Source: SSF26 sp037443945 (GTDB taxonomy: Bacteria > Chloroflexota > Anaerolineae > J102). Taken from it: 64,000 nucleotides of DNA. Where the stretch lies: the NCBI GenBank assembly GCA_037443945.1, contig JBBINH010000005.1, positions 39,136-103,135 of the forward strand. The letters run 5' to 3'. Shown here piece by piece: positions 1 through 11,328 of the stretch (position 1 is the stretch's first letter; each line of letters opens with the position of its first letter). The position numbers and the translations under genes are program-made. The notes under the pieces were generated by a model. That model saw only the letters and a program-made list of their open reading frames with translations, did no database searches and was not told the DNA's origin.

Positions 1-93
1 CTTCGACAGGCCACCGGTTGGGAACCGCTTATCCCGCTGGAACAGTCGTTACGGGATATCCTCGACGACTGGCGTCATCGTATCCTTGTCTGA
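1..93 (+). CDS. C-terminal end of a GDP-sugar reductase/epimerase (partial)
   Basis: The window opens inside a coding frame that ends at TGA 91-93. The 30 visible residues contain ATGWEPLIPLEQSL and a final DWRH segment. This is the usual C-terminus of extended short-chain dehydrogenases of the GDP-4-keto-6-deoxymannose reductase/GDP-fucose synthase type, where a T/LGW.P.I.LE..L.D.L..WR tail follows the sugar-binding domain. The next gene, 24 bases downstream, is GDP-mannose 4,6-dehydratase, which makes the substrate of such a reductase, so a GDP-deoxyhexose pathway is likely. The family call rests on a short tail plus context; another NDP-sugar epimerase is possible. Confidence 0.6.
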   Translation, partial: LRQATGWEPLIPLEQSLRDILDDWRHRILV

Positions 94-117
94 CCGCTTT
101 TTTAGGACTCACCTCCT

Positions 118-1116
118 ATGCCTACTGCGCTCATTACCGGTATCACCGGCCAGGATGGTTCCTATCTGGCCGATTTCTTATTGGCCAAGGGGTATCGTGT
201 TATCGGCGTCGTTCGCCGCAGCAGTACCGTCAATTTCGACCGTATCCAGCACATTCAGGATCAGATCGAGATCGTCCAGGGCGATTTGTTGGATCAGGGT
301 AGCCTTGTCCAACTTCTCCAGGACTACCGGCCGGACGAAGTCTATAACCTGGCGGCCCAATCGTTTGTCCCGACCTCCTTCAATCAGCCGGTGCTGACGG
401 GCGAGGTGACGGCACTGGGCGTCACGCGCATGCTCGAGGCCATTCGCATTGTGGACAAGCGCATCCGTTTCTACCAGGCCTCCAGCAGCGAGATGTTCGG
501 CAAGGTCCAGGAAGTGCCGCAGACGGAGAAAACGCCTTTCCATCCCCGCAGTCCTTACGGGGTGGCCAAGGTCTACGGTCATTACATCACCGTCAATTAT
601 CGCGAGAGCTACAATTTGTTTGCCGTCTCGGGGATTCTGTTCAACCATGAGTCCCCGCGTCGGGGTCTGGAATTTTTGCCGCGCAAAGTGGCGCACGGTG
701 TGGCCCGGATCAAATTGGGCCTGGCCAACGAGCTACGCCTGGGGAATCTGGAGGCCCGTCGTGATTGGGGCTATGCGCCCGATTACGTGCGGGGGATATG
801 GCTCATGCTGCAGCAAGATAAGCCCGACGACTACGTATTGGCTACGGGCGAGACCCACAGTGTGCGCGAATTCGTCCAGATTGCGTTCGCACATGTGGGC
901 TTGGACTGGGAGCAATACGTGGTTGTGGATCCCAAGTACTATCGCCCGGCCGAGGTTGACCTGCTCGTGGGTAATCCGGCCAAGGCCCGGCGTGTGCTCG
1001 GCTGGGAACCCACCGTGACCTTTGAACAATTGGTGCGGTTGATGGTGGATGCCGATCTGGCTCTCTTACAGGAAAAAGTCGCCACTACGCTTACCGCCCC
1101 CAATATCAACTGGTAG
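118..1116 (+). CDS. gmd: GDP-mannose 4,6-dehydratase
   Basis: Cytosolic NADP-dependent enzyme converting GDP-D-mannose to GDP-4-keto-6-deoxy-D-mannose, the precursor of GDP-rhamnose, GDP-fucose and related sugars of surface glycans. The 332-residue protein has the family's nucleotide-binding motif TGITGQDG (residues 7-14), the SSSEMFG segment (about 122-128) carrying the Ser/Thr-Glu catalytic pair, the YGVAK catalytic Tyr147/Lys151, and the GMD signature NHESPRRG (about 176-183). Length is typical or slightly short. The ATG at 118 places the glycine motif correctly, though no strong ribosome-binding site precedes it. It follows the partial reductase-like gene and precedes a phosphohexomutase, which together form a nucleotide-sugar cluster. 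Confidence 0.95.
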   Translation: MPTALITGITGQDGSYLADFLLAKGYRVIGVVRRSSTVNFDRIQHIQDQIEIVQGDLLDQGSLVQLLQDYRPDEVYNLAAQSFVPTSFNQPVLTGEVTALGVTRMLEAIRIVDKRIRFYQASSSEMFGKVQEVPQTEKTPFHPRSPYGVAKVYGHYITVNYRESYNLFAVSGILFNHESPRRGLEFLPRKVAHGVARIKLGLANELRLGNLEARRDWGYAPDYVRGIWLMLQQDKPDDYVLATGETHSVREFVQIAFAHVGLDWEQYVVVDPKYYRPAEVDLLVGNPAKARRVLGWEPTVTFEQLVRLMVDADLALLQEKVATTLTAPNINW

Positions 1117-1126
1117 GCTCGCAACG

Positions 1127-2563
1127 ATGACAGCAAAAATCACCTTTGGTACCGACGGCTGGCGCGGCAAAATTGCCGAGGATTACACCTTTGACAACGT
1201 GCGGCGTTGCACGCAAGGTTTTGCCGACTATCTGAAGCGCCTCTATAGCCCGGCGGAGGTGGCGCAGGGCGTCGTGGTCGGCGGCGATCGCCGTTTTGCT
1301 TCCGAGGACTTCTGTGCGGCCGTGGCCGAGGTGCTTGCGGCCAACGCCATTCCCGTCCACTTTGCCGGCGCCGGCACACCCACGCCGGTTATCGCCTATA
1401 GCGTGGTGGCACGCCAGGCCATCGGCGCCATCAACATCACGGCCAGCCACAATCCGCCTTCGGATAACGGCTTCAAGGTGCGCGATCGGCATGGCGGGGC
1501 CATCGATCCCGCCGGGCTCAAACAAATCGAGGCGGCCATTCCGCCTATCGAGGGCGTGCGCCGGATGCGGTTTGAGAAGGGGGTCGAACAGGGGCTGATC
1601 CGGCCTTTTGACCCGAATCCGGCCTACATCGCCCAGATCGAACGCCTGGTCGAGCTGGAGCCTATTCGCCGGGCCGGTCTGACCATCGTCGTGGACAGCA
1701 TGTGGGGGAACGGCGCCGGCTGGTTGAGCCGCCTTTTGGATGGCGGCACGACGCGTGTGATCGAGATCCACGCCGAGCGCAATCCCATCTTCCCGGAGAT
1801 GACGCGGCCGGAGCCGATCCCGCCCAATGTGAATGCCGGTCTGGCTGCCGGCGTGCGTTACGGAGCCGATTGTGTGTGCATCACCGACGGCGACGCCGAT
1901 CGCTGCGGTCTGGGCGATGAAAACGGTCACTTCGTCGATCAGTTGCGGGTTTATGGCCTTCTGGCGATGTATCTACTCGATGTGCGTGGCCTGCGCGGGC
2001 CTATCGTCAAAACCCTGAGCACGACCTCGATGTTGGAAAAACTCGGGGCGCGTTTTGGTGTACCCGTCTACCAGACCGGGGTCGGCTTCAAGTACGTGGC
2101 CCCCAAGATGCTGGAAGTGGATGCCCTTATCGGCGGTGAGGAAAGCGGCGGTTATGCCTTTCGCGGCCATGTGCCCGAACGCGACGGCATCCTGGCCAAT
2201 CTCTACCTGCTCGATCTGATGGTACGGACCGGGCTCAAGCCGACCCAATTGCTGGAGCGGCTGTTTGCCCTGGTCGGCGGGCCCCACTATTACGATCGTG
2301 TGGACACCCGGTTGGAGGACGAGGAAACCAAACGACGCGCCCAGGCCCTGCTCGACGCGGCGCAACCGGAGACCATCGGCGGCCTGCGGTGCACCGGCAA
2401 ATTGACCGTGGACGGCTACAAGTTCGAGCTGGAGGACGGTGGCTGGCTGTTGATCCGCTTCAGCGGCACCGAACCGCTCATTCGGGTCTATTGTGAGACG
2501 CTTCACGCCGACCGGGTCCAGGCCATCCTGGCCGATGGCCGCCGCCTGGCCGGTCTTGCCTGA
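1127..2563 (+). CDS. Phosphoglucomutase/phosphomannomutase family protein
   Basis: Alpha-D-phosphohexomutase of 478 residues, interconverting hexose 1- and 6-phosphates. All four family sites are visible: the phosphoserine loop TASHNP (Ser107), the metal-binding loop DGDADR (254-259), the sugar-recognition loop GGEESGG (336-342) and the phosphate-binding loop RFSGTEP near the C-terminus. An in-frame ATG exists at 1049 inside gmd, but ATG 1127 starts directly before the conserved FGTDGWRG region and lies 10 bases after the gmd stop, so it is preferred. Next to gmd it may supply mannose-1-phosphate for GDP-mannose. Substrate preference (glucose or mannose) cannot be read from the sequence. Confidence 0.92.
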   Translation: MTAKITFGTDGWRGKIAEDYTFDNVRRCTQGFADYLKRLYSPAEVAQGVVVGGDRRFASEDFCAAVAEVLAANAIPVHFAGAGTPTPVIAYSVVARQAIGAINITASHNPPSDNGFKVRDRHGGAIDPAGLKQIEAAIPPIEGVRRMRFEKGVEQGLIRPFDPNPAYIAQIERLVELEPIRRAGLTIVVDSMWGNGAGWLSRLLDGGTTRVIEIHAERNPIFPEMTRPEPIPPNVNAGLAAGVRYGADCVCITDGDADRCGLGDENGHFVDQLRVYGLLAMYLLDVRGLRGPIVKTLSTTSMLEKLGARFGVPVYQTGVGFKYVAPKMLEVDALIGGEESGGYAFRGHVPERDGILANLYLLDLMVRTGLKPTQLLERLFALVGGPHYYDRVDTRLEDEETKRRAQALLDAAQPETIGGLRCTGKLTVDGYKFELEDGGWLLIRFSGTEPLIRVYCETLHADRVQAILADGRRLAGLA

Positions 2564-2566
2564 ACG

Positions 2567-3484
2567 ATGCTGGTTGATACCCATTGTCATCTGACGGCTG
2601 CCCAGTTCGATGCCGACCGCGAGGCGGTGATGGCAAGGGCGCAAGCGGCCGGGGTGATGGCCATGGTCACCATCGCCACCGATCTGAACGATGCCATGGC
2701 CGTGGTGACCCTGGCCGCTGCACAACCGGCCGTCTACGCCGCCGTGGGCATTCATCCCAACGAAGCGGCCCGGTTACCGCCGGATTGGCCGGAATCGCTG
2801 CGCGCCCTGGCCGGCCGGCCCAGGGTAGTGGCCATCGGCGAAATCGGGCTGGACTACTACTGGCGCCGGACTCCGGAGGACATCCAGAAGGGGGTCCTGC
2901 GCCGGCAGCTCGATCTGGCCGCCGAGCTGGGGCTGCCCGTTATTATTCACGATCGCGAAGCCCATGACGACCTGCGCCGCGAGCTGCAGGACTGGGTATG
3001 GCGACGGGTGCCGGGCACGCCTCTTGCTGCCCGGCCCTTTGTGGGCGTATTGCACAGCTTCTCCGGCGATCGGGCCATGGCCGAGGAGGCCCTGGCCTGG
3101 GGTTTTGTGTTGGGGGTGGCCGGCCTTGTGACCTTTCACAATGCCCGCGGCCTGCAGGCCCTTGTCCGCCATCTGCCGCCCGAGCGGGTGGTCGTGGAGA
3201 CCGATTCGCCTTATCTGGCGCCTCATCCCTATCGCGGACGGCGCAACGAACCGGCCCATGTGGCTTTGGTGGCCGCCAAGCTGGCCAAACTTTGGGAACT
3301 GCCGGCCGCGCAGGTGGCGACCATGACGACGGCTACGGCCGACCGTCTCTTTGGGCTGGCGGCGACTCCCGACGAAGCCCTCCCGGACCATCACAAAACG
3401 GGCGACGGCGCCGAAGTCGAAAGCAACGCCGGGGCGCCGGGAACCCTGCCCGGGATGTCGTTCTCTCCTGTTCCTCCGCCGTGA
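2567..3484 (+). CDS. tatD: TatD family metal-dependent deoxyribonuclease
   Basis: TIM-barrel metal-dependent hydrolase, known in the family as a 3'-5' exonuclease acting on DNA. The 305-residue protein carries the expected metal-ligand motifs in order: DTHCHL at the N-terminus, GEIGLDYY near residue 100, IIHDREAH, LHSFSGD and ETDSPYLAPHPYRGRRNEP near residue 210. The catalytic core ends at about residue 268. The remaining 35-40 residues are an extra Pro/Gly-rich tail without recognisable motifs. The gene starts three bases after the mutase stop, so it is probably in the same transcript. Confidence 0.92.
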   Translation: MLVDTHCHLTAAQFDADREAVMARAQAAGVMAMVTIATDLNDAMAVVTLAAAQPAVYAAVGIHPNEAARLPPDWPESLRALAGRPRVVAIGEIGLDYYWRRTPEDIQKGVLRRQLDLAAELGLPVIIHDREAHDDLRRELQDWVWRRVPGTPLAARPFVGVLHSFSGDRAMAEEALAWGFVLGVAGLVTFHNARGLQALVRHLPPERVVVETDSPYLAPHPYRGRRNEPAHVALVAAKLAKLWELPAAQVATMTTATADRLFGLAATPDEALPDHHKTGDGAEVESNAGAPGTLPGMSFSPVPPP

Positions 3485-3495
3485 GGCCTACCGCC

Positions 3496-3696
3496 ATGAC
3501 GTCTGCCGACCGTGCTGCCTTGATCGCCCGCAAGCAAGAGGTCATTGCCGCCCAAGAGCGCTTACGACGTGAGCTGGCCCGTCTTGAGGAACAACCCGGC
3601 CGACACGAGCGCCGTTGCCGGCAACTGCGGCGTCAGCTCGAGGCCCTCATGGCCGAAGAGTACCGCTTGCGGTTGGCCATTGACCGCGCGCGCTGA
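3496..3696 (+). CDS. Small coiled-coil protein of unknown function
   Basis: 66-residue protein, highly charged (Arg, Glu and Gln rich), with long uninterrupted helical stretches such as IARKQEVIAAQERLRREL and a second LRRQLEAL segment, so a helical hairpin or coiled coil is likely. It starts at an ATG 11 bases after the tatD stop and ends at TGA before the convergent dodecin gene. No enzymatic motif, signal peptide or membrane span is visible. Coding potential is supported by the position and amphipathic pattern only. Function unknown. Confidence 0.5.
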   Translation: MTSADRAALIARKQEVIAAQERLRRELARLEEQPGRHERRCRQLRRQLEALMAEEYRLRLAIDRAR

Positions 3697-3764
3697 AACA
3701 GGCACCGGCCGCGCCAGGACCGTTGGTTACCCGTGCCGGATGGACTCGTCAACCCGCCGAGTGT

Positions 3765-3968
3765 TTAGCGCTCGACGCGGAAGGAAACCTCGGCGCGTAC
3801 CCGATAGACATCCACCGCGTCGTCCTTCATGCGGATGTCGAACTCGGTGATGCCGATGCGGGTGATGCCGCGCAAGGTTTTCTGGGCTTCGAGGATGACG
3901 TTTCGAGCCGCTTCTTCCCAGCTGTTGGGCGATTCCCCAACCAGCGTGATAATTTTGACGACAGACAT
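3765..3968 (-). CDS. Dodecin (flavin-storage protein)
   Basis: 67-residue dodecin: a small beta-alpha-beta-beta protein that forms hollow dodecamers binding riboflavin, FMN or FAD, thought to buffer flavins and protect from photochemistry. It begins MSVVKIITLVGESPNSWEEA, typical of the family, followed by the single helix and the strands around GITRIGITEFDIRMKD and YRVRAEVSFRVE. The central Trp that stacks on flavin in halophilic dodecins is not obvious. The ATG at 3966-3968 is chosen because AAGGAGG lies directly upstream; longer upstream frames lack conservation. The gene is convergent with the tatD cluster and divergent from the aminotransferase. Confidence 0.93.
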   Translation of the reverse strand: MSVVKIITLVGESPNSWEEAARNVILEAQKTLRGITRIGITEFDIRMKDDAVDVYRVRAEVSFRVER

Positions 3969-3988
3969 GTTGCACCTCCTTGTGCAAC
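3969..3988 (-). promoter_or_regulatory. Hairpin presenting the dodecin Shine-Dalgarno in its loop
   Basis: Directly before the dodecin ATG the minus strand reads GTTGCAC, then AAGGAG, then GTGCAAC. The 7-base arms are perfectly complementary and the six-base loop is the ribosome-binding site. The structure ends at the base adjoining the start codon. It could modulate translation or mRNA stability; whether it is functional is inference. Confidence 0.55.
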
Positions 3989-4166
3989 CGTTGCGAGCGC
4001 CGTTGCCGACGACATCTGCAGGCTTCGGAACGGACCGAGAGATAGGCCCGGTTCCTGGCGGCAGGATAACGCATACCCGGGGTGTTGTCAACGATATGCC
4101 CGTTGCTGTGGGGCCTCTCGGCTCCATGTGATCGCCATTCCTGGCCCATGTGTCTCGTATCAGGCT

Positions 4167-5489
4167 ATGACCGCTGACGTTTTCTCCCTCAATCCGCTTT
4201 TGACCGCTTTTGCCGCCTCGCCTACCCTGGCCATCAACGAGAAGGTACAGGCGCTCTGGGCGCAAGGTCACGAGGTATATCATCTGGGCTTCGGGGAGTC
4301 GCGTTTTCCCCTGCATCCCCTCCTGGCCGAGGCGCTGGCCGCCCATGCCTGTCGCACGAGCTATTTGCCGGCGCAGGGGCTGCCCGAGCTGCGCGCGGCC
4401 GTAGCCGCGTTTTACCGTCGTCATTTCGACCTGGATGTCACACCCGAGCGGGTGATCGTGGGACCGGGGAGCAAACCGTTGCTTTTCGCCCTGATGCAGA
4501 CCCTGGTCGGCGATGTGCTCTTACCCATCCCTTCCTGGGTGAGCTACGCGCCTCATGCCCGGATGAGCGGCAAGCGTGTCTTCCCGATTGCCACCGATCC
4601 GGCCGACGGTTATGCCCTGCAGGTTGAACAGGTGGCCGATACCCTGGTCAAGGCCCGCCGCGCCGGCGGCAACCCTCGGCTGCTTGTGCTCAACAGCCCT
4701 TGTAACCCCACCGGTCGCATGCTGACGCCGGAGCAGGTTGCGGCCCTGGCCGGCTTTTGCCGTCAGGAACGTCTGTTCATCCTCAGCGATGAGATCTATG
4801 CCCTCACCGCTCACGGCCATGTGCGCCATATCTCGCCGGCCTGTTTTTATCCCGAAGGAACGGCCGTGGTGGGTGGCCTGAGCAAGCATCTGTCTTTGGG
4901 GGGCTGGCGTCTGGGCGTGGCCGTGTTGCCACCCGGCGCAACCGGTCGCGGCCTCATGGAGGCCGTGCGCGCCGTGGCAGCCGAGGTCTGGTCGAGTCCG
5001 ACGGCCCCCGTGCAATATGCCGCCGTCATTGCCTACGGCGAGGAGCCGACGATCTGGCAGTACATCCAGACGTGTACCCATCTGCATGCCCTGCGCACCC
5101 AATTGCTCTGGCGAGAGCTGACGGCTCTCGGTGTGGCTGCGGCCCGTCCCGATGGGGCTTTTTATGTGTTCGCCCAGTGCGATCGCTGGCGCCAGGCCCT
5201 GGCCCGCCGGGGGGTCACCACTTCGGTCGCACTGGCGGACTATCTGCTCGAGCACTATCGCCTGGCCGCTCTGCCCGGTTCTGCGTTTGGCGTCGCCGCC
5301 GACCATCTGGCGCTGCGTCTTTCCTCAAGCTATCTCGACATGGAAACGGACGAACGGGCGCAGAGGCTTCTGCAGGCCTATGCGAGTGTGGGCGAGGAGG
5401 CATGGCTGACGGCCGCCTATCATCCGGTCATGCACGCAGCGCTGGCCCGCTGGCGGTGCTTTGTAGCCGATCTTAACGACGAAGGCTGA
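4167..5489 (+). CDS. Class I/II PLP-dependent aminotransferase
   Basis: Fold-type I aminotransferase of 440 residues, longer than the usual 390. Visible landmarks are the N-terminal LGFGESRFPLHP, the central NSPCNPTGR that binds the substrate carboxylate, the SDEIYA segment with the PLP-ring Asp, the Schiff-base lysine in GGLSKHLSLGGWRLG, and a C-terminal ALRLSSS region with the second carboxylate Arg. The frame is open further upstream, but the ATG at 4167 starts just before family similarity; the upstream part reads through the dodecin promoter region and looks non-coding. Substrate cannot be assigned; a second, more typical aspartate-type enzyme lies at 22647-23816. Confidence 0.88.
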   Translation: MTADVFSLNPLLTAFAASPTLAINEKVQALWAQGHEVYHLGFGESRFPLHPLLAEALAAHACRTSYLPAQGLPELRAAVAAFYRRHFDLDVTPERVIVGPGSKPLLFALMQTLVGDVLLPIPSWVSYAPHARMSGKRVFPIATDPADGYALQVEQVADTLVKARRAGGNPRLLVLNSPCNPTGRMLTPEQVAALAGFCRQERLFILSDEIYALTAHGHVRHISPACFYPEGTAVVGGLSKHLSLGGWRLGVAVLPPGATGRGLMEAVRAVAAEVWSSPTAPVQYAAVIAYGEEPTIWQYIQTCTHLHALRTQLLWRELTALGVAAARPDGAFYVFAQCDRWRQALARRGVTTSVALADYLLEHYRLAALPGSAFGVAADHLALRLSSSYLDMETDERAQRLLQAYASVGEEAWLTAAYHPVMHAALARWRCFVADLNDEG

Positions 5490-5559
5490 GAGCGGCGGTC
5501 GTCTGTAGGGGCTTCGTCCTACGGCGGTGGCGCTGAAGTGGTTGCGGGCGCTATCGGTG

Positions 5560-5565
5560 TATAAT
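5560..5565 (+). promoter_or_regulatory. Candidate -10 element (TATAAT)
   Basis: A consensus TATAAT lies 76 bases upstream of the DUF362 start, in the 151-base gap after the aminotransferase. No good -35 is present at the usual 17-base spacing, so this is a tentative promoter call. Confidence 0.4.
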
Positions 5566-5640
5566 GATAGCTTGCTATCCTCGCGTCCCCTTGCGAACGG
5601 ACCCTGCAATATCCTGTTGTCTTTGCGGAGCAAAAACACC

Positions 5641-7032
5641 ATGGCCAAAAGCAAAGTTGCCATTTTGCGCACCTCACCTCGCACGGTGTTGGCCGATTAC
5701 CACCGGCTTATGAATCTGGCCGGCTATCAGGATGTTATCGCCAAAGATGCCGATACGGCCCTGAAGGTGAATATTTCCTGGCACTTCTTCTACCCCGGTA
5801 GCTCGACGACGCCCTGGCAGTTGGAGGGTGTCATCCGGGCCATGAAGCGGGATGGGTATGACCCCAACCTGATTCACGCCTGCCACAACCGCACCGTGGT
5901 CATCGATGCCCATTTGGGCGAACGGGAAAATAAACAGATCAACGTCATCCAGGCCCATGGGCTGCGCAACATCCATCTTTACGAAGGTGAAGAGTGGATT
6001 CCCATTCGTGATGCCGTGGGCAATCTGGCCGATAAGTTTCTCGTGCTCAACGATGTGTATCCCGGTGGTTTTTACATCCCCAAGCGTTTTATCGGCGAGA
6101 ACATCATCCATCTGCCCACCGTGAAGACCCATATCTTCACGACAACCACCGGCGCGATGAAGAATGCGTTCGGCGGATTGCTCAACGAGCGACGGCACTG
6201 GACCCATCCCGTCATCCACGAGACGCTGGTGGATCTGCTCATGATTCAGCAGCACATCCACCGGGGCATTTTCGCCGTGATGGACGGTACCTTTGCCGGC
6301 GACGGCCCCGGTCCGCGGTGTATGATCCCTCATGTGAAAAACGTCATTCTGGCCTCGGCCGACCAGGTGGCCATTGATGCTATCGCTGCCAAACTGATGG
6401 GTCTGGACCCGCTTTCCATCAAATACATCCGCATCGCCCACGAAATGGGGTTGGGCTGCGGCGATCCCGATCAGATCGAAATCGTCGGCGATGAAGAGGT
6501 GGCCCACGAGAACTGGCATTTCGTGGGACCTTTCCGACAGATGACCTTTGCCAGCCGCATGCAGCACAAAATCTATTGGGGCCCGCTCAAGAAACCCATC
6601 GAGTGGTCGCTGAAAACCGTGTTGGCGCCCTGGAGCTACCTGGCCTCGGTGCTTTATCACGATACCTTCTGGTATCCCTTTATCGGCAAGCAGAAGATGC
6701 AGGCGGCGCTGGAGAGCGAATGGGGCCGACTTTTCCGCAATTGGGAGCGCCTACAGCCCGATGAGCTGGGTTTTCCCACCGTGGGCGAGGAGGCGCCGCA
6801 ACTGCAACGGGTCGGTATGGCCGCCTTCTGGCGGTCATGGGGCATTTTGTGGACGGCGTTGGTCGAGGCGCCGGAACTGGCAGCGGCCCGACGGCGTCAT
6901 CAAGACACGGCCGGCACGGCACCGGCGGGCAAGACGGCCGGTGCCGCCGCGCGTGCGCCGCTATGGCGCCTTTGGCCTTTTCTCCTGGCGTTGCCGGTCC
7001 TGCTGCTCCTGGCACGACGGCGCCGGCGCTGA
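5641..7032 (+). CDS. DUF362 domain protein with hydrophobic Arg-rich C-terminal tail
   Basis: 463-residue protein of the DUF362 family. Family function is not settled; some members are fused to ferredoxin domains, but no Cys cluster is present here. Recognisable parts are an N-terminal KVAILRTSP, a VKTHIFTTTTGAMKN segment typical of the family core (about residues 160-180), and a DGTFAGDGPGPR motif near residue 220. After about residue 410 an Ala/Arg-rich linker leads to a single membrane segment (LWPFLLALPVLLLL) that ends in a run of arginines. This resembles sorting tails of the hydrophobic-plus-Arg type. The ATG at 5641 is preferred over the in-frame 5527 start because similarity begins here. 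Confidence 0.75.
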   Translation: MAKSKVAILRTSPRTVLADYHRLMNLAGYQDVIAKDADTALKVNISWHFFYPGSSTTPWQLEGVIRAMKRDGYDPNLIHACHNRTVVIDAHLGERENKQINVIQAHGLRNIHLYEGEEWIPIRDAVGNLADKFLVLNDVYPGGFYIPKRFIGENIIHLPTVKTHIFTTTTGAMKNAFGGLLNERRHWTHPVIHETLVDLLMIQQHIHRGIFAVMDGTFAGDGPGPRCMIPHVKNVILASADQVAIDAIAAKLMGLDPLSIKYIRIAHEMGLGCGDPDQIEIVGDEEVAHENWHFVGPFRQMTFASRMQHKIYWGPLKKPIEWSLKTVLAPWSYLASVLYHDTFWYPFIGKQKMQAALESEWGRLFRNWERLQPDELGFPTVGEEAPQLQRVGMAAFWRSWGILWTALVEAPELAAARRRHQDTAGTAPAGKTAGAAARAPLWRLWPFLLALPVLLLLARRRRR

Positions 7033-7068
7033 GCGGAGAAGGATCGCCACACCCCGCCGACCCAAGTG

Positions 7069-7077
7069 TGGTATACT
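7069..7077 (+). promoter_or_regulatory. Candidate extended -10 promoter for secA (TGGTATACT)
   Basis: TGG followed by TATACT matches an extended -10 element and lies 36 bases before the secA ATG. No convincing -35 is seen, which fits an extended -10 promoter. The same nine bases occur upstream of the peroxidase gene at 25426-25434. Confidence 0.5.
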
Positions 7078-7113
7078 CTGATCAACCGTGTTTTTTGCTC
7101 AACCTTGGCTACC

Positions 7114-10170
<3,057 letters not shown>

Positions 10171-10176
10171 ACGCCC

Positions 10177-10392
10177 ATGATTCTGCGCCACATCATCCGC
10201 CGTTTTCATCTGGAGATGCCTATCGCCATCCTGGCCGATGGGTACGCCCCCCTGTCCTTTCTCGCTGCCGAGCTGATCTTGGCGCTGGCGCCGTTCCTCC
10301 CCTGGGACGAGGAGCGGAGCAAGGCTCTAGCCCAACGCTGGCAGCTTGCGGGACCGGGGGACGGTCATCGGGAGGACGGTTTGTCAGCATAA
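10177..10392 (+). CDS. Small hypothetical protein after secA
   Basis: 71-residue frame starting six bases after the secA stop and ending with TAA immediately before the next ATG. It has an Arg-rich N-terminus, a moderately hydrophobic centre (SFLAAELILALAPFLP) and a polar tail. No family is recognised. The tight spacing on both sides suggests a real gene translated with its neighbours, but similarity evidence is lacking. Confidence 0.45.
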   Translation: MILRHIIRRFHLEMPIAILADGYAPLSFLAAELILALAPFLPWDEERSKALAQRWQLAGPGDGHREDGLSA

Positions 10393-10881
10393 ATGCCTAT
10401 GGCCCATCATCGTCCTTTTCTCGGCACGCAATTGGCACCTCGGCAGGGGCTGCCGGCCGGGTTGCTGGCCGGCCTGGGTATGTTAGGGGTTTGGGCCGGA
10501 TTGGCCCAACTGGTCGGTCCCGGTGCCGACAGGCTCCTCGGCCTTATTGCCTCGACCCTGCCCGGTTTGGCCGTCGGAGAGGGGCCAGGAGCATGGTTCG
10601 CAGGTGTGTTGCTGCATCTGCTGGTCGCCGTCATCCTGGGCCTGCTCTTCGCAGCTTCTCTCGATCGCCTGAGCCGTCGGGAGACCCTGATCGTCTCTAC
10701 CTTTTATGGTCTGACGATCTGGATAGTGGCTTCCTTTGTCGTCGGTCATTGGTTCAACGACCGGATTTTGGTTTTGCTACGCACTTGGTGGAGCTTGCTC
10801 GCCTGCCTGAGTTTTGGCTTTTTCCTGGGCCTGTATGCCGTGGCACGCGGGCAGCCTCTGCCCCAACTTTCACCGGATTAG
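10393..10881 (+). CDS. Hypothetical multi-span membrane protein
   Basis: 162-residue protein with four likely membrane segments: about residues 20-42, 65-90 (LLHLLVAVILGLLFAASL), 97-118 and 130-150 (LLACLSFGFFLGLYAV). The ATG directly adjoins the stop of the preceding small gene. No transporter or enzymatic motif is visible. Position after secA may be chance. Function unknown. Confidence 0.55.
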   Translation: MPMAHHRPFLGTQLAPRQGLPAGLLAGLGMLGVWAGLAQLVGPGADRLLGLIASTLPGLAVGEGPGAWFAGVLLHLLVAVILGLLFAASLDRLSRRETLIVSTFYGLTIWIVASFVVGHWFNDRILVLLRTWWSLLACLSFGFFLGLYAVARGQPLPQLSPD

Positions 10882-10889
10882 TAGGGTGT

Positions 10890-11294
10890 ATGAGCGAGCC
10901 TGCGAAATCGAAACGGATACCGCGTCGGCGACGTCGTGCCGAACGCCAGACGGCCAAGCCGACGGTCGAACCGGCAGCCCCGGCGTCGGCCCTGGCGGCC
11001 GTCGATGCGGCCGCTCCGGCGATAGCCAACACCGAGAAGGAGGAGACATCCTCTTCCCGCCGTCGGCGCAGTGAGCACCATCGGCAAGCCCGCTCGGTGC
11101 AGGCTGTCGAACCGGTTGCCGGTCCGGCGGCGTCGACGCCGCCGTCTCCCCCAGCCATGCCCGCAATCGGTCCCCTTAATCCCGACATCTTTATTTACAC
11201 CTACGTCCTGCGGCCGCGCGCCCTGCTCGAGAACTATCAAAGCGGACCCGCTGTGAGTGAACGGATGCGCTTCGAGCAACAGGGGGACACCTGA
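10890..11294 (+). CDS. Hypothetical basic, low-complexity protein
   Basis: 134-residue protein starting eight bases after the membrane-protein stop. It begins with a strongly basic stretch (SKRIPRRRRRAERQ), has an Ala/Pro-rich disordered middle with a second Arg cluster (SSSRRRRSEHH), and ends in a more ordered segment, NPDIFIYTYVLRPRALLENY. The disordered basic N-terminus could bind nucleic acid or a membrane surface, but no family is recognised. Confidence 0.5.
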   Translation: MSEPAKSKRIPRRRRRAERQTAKPTVEPAAPASALAAVDAAAPAIANTEKEETSSSRRRRSEHHRQARSVQAVEPVAGPAASTPPSPPAMPAIGPLNPDIFIYTYVLRPRALLENYQSGPAVSERMRFEQQGDT

Positions 11295-11328
11295 GCGCGT
11301 TCGCGGCGGCCGGGTCGGAAAGGCAGCT

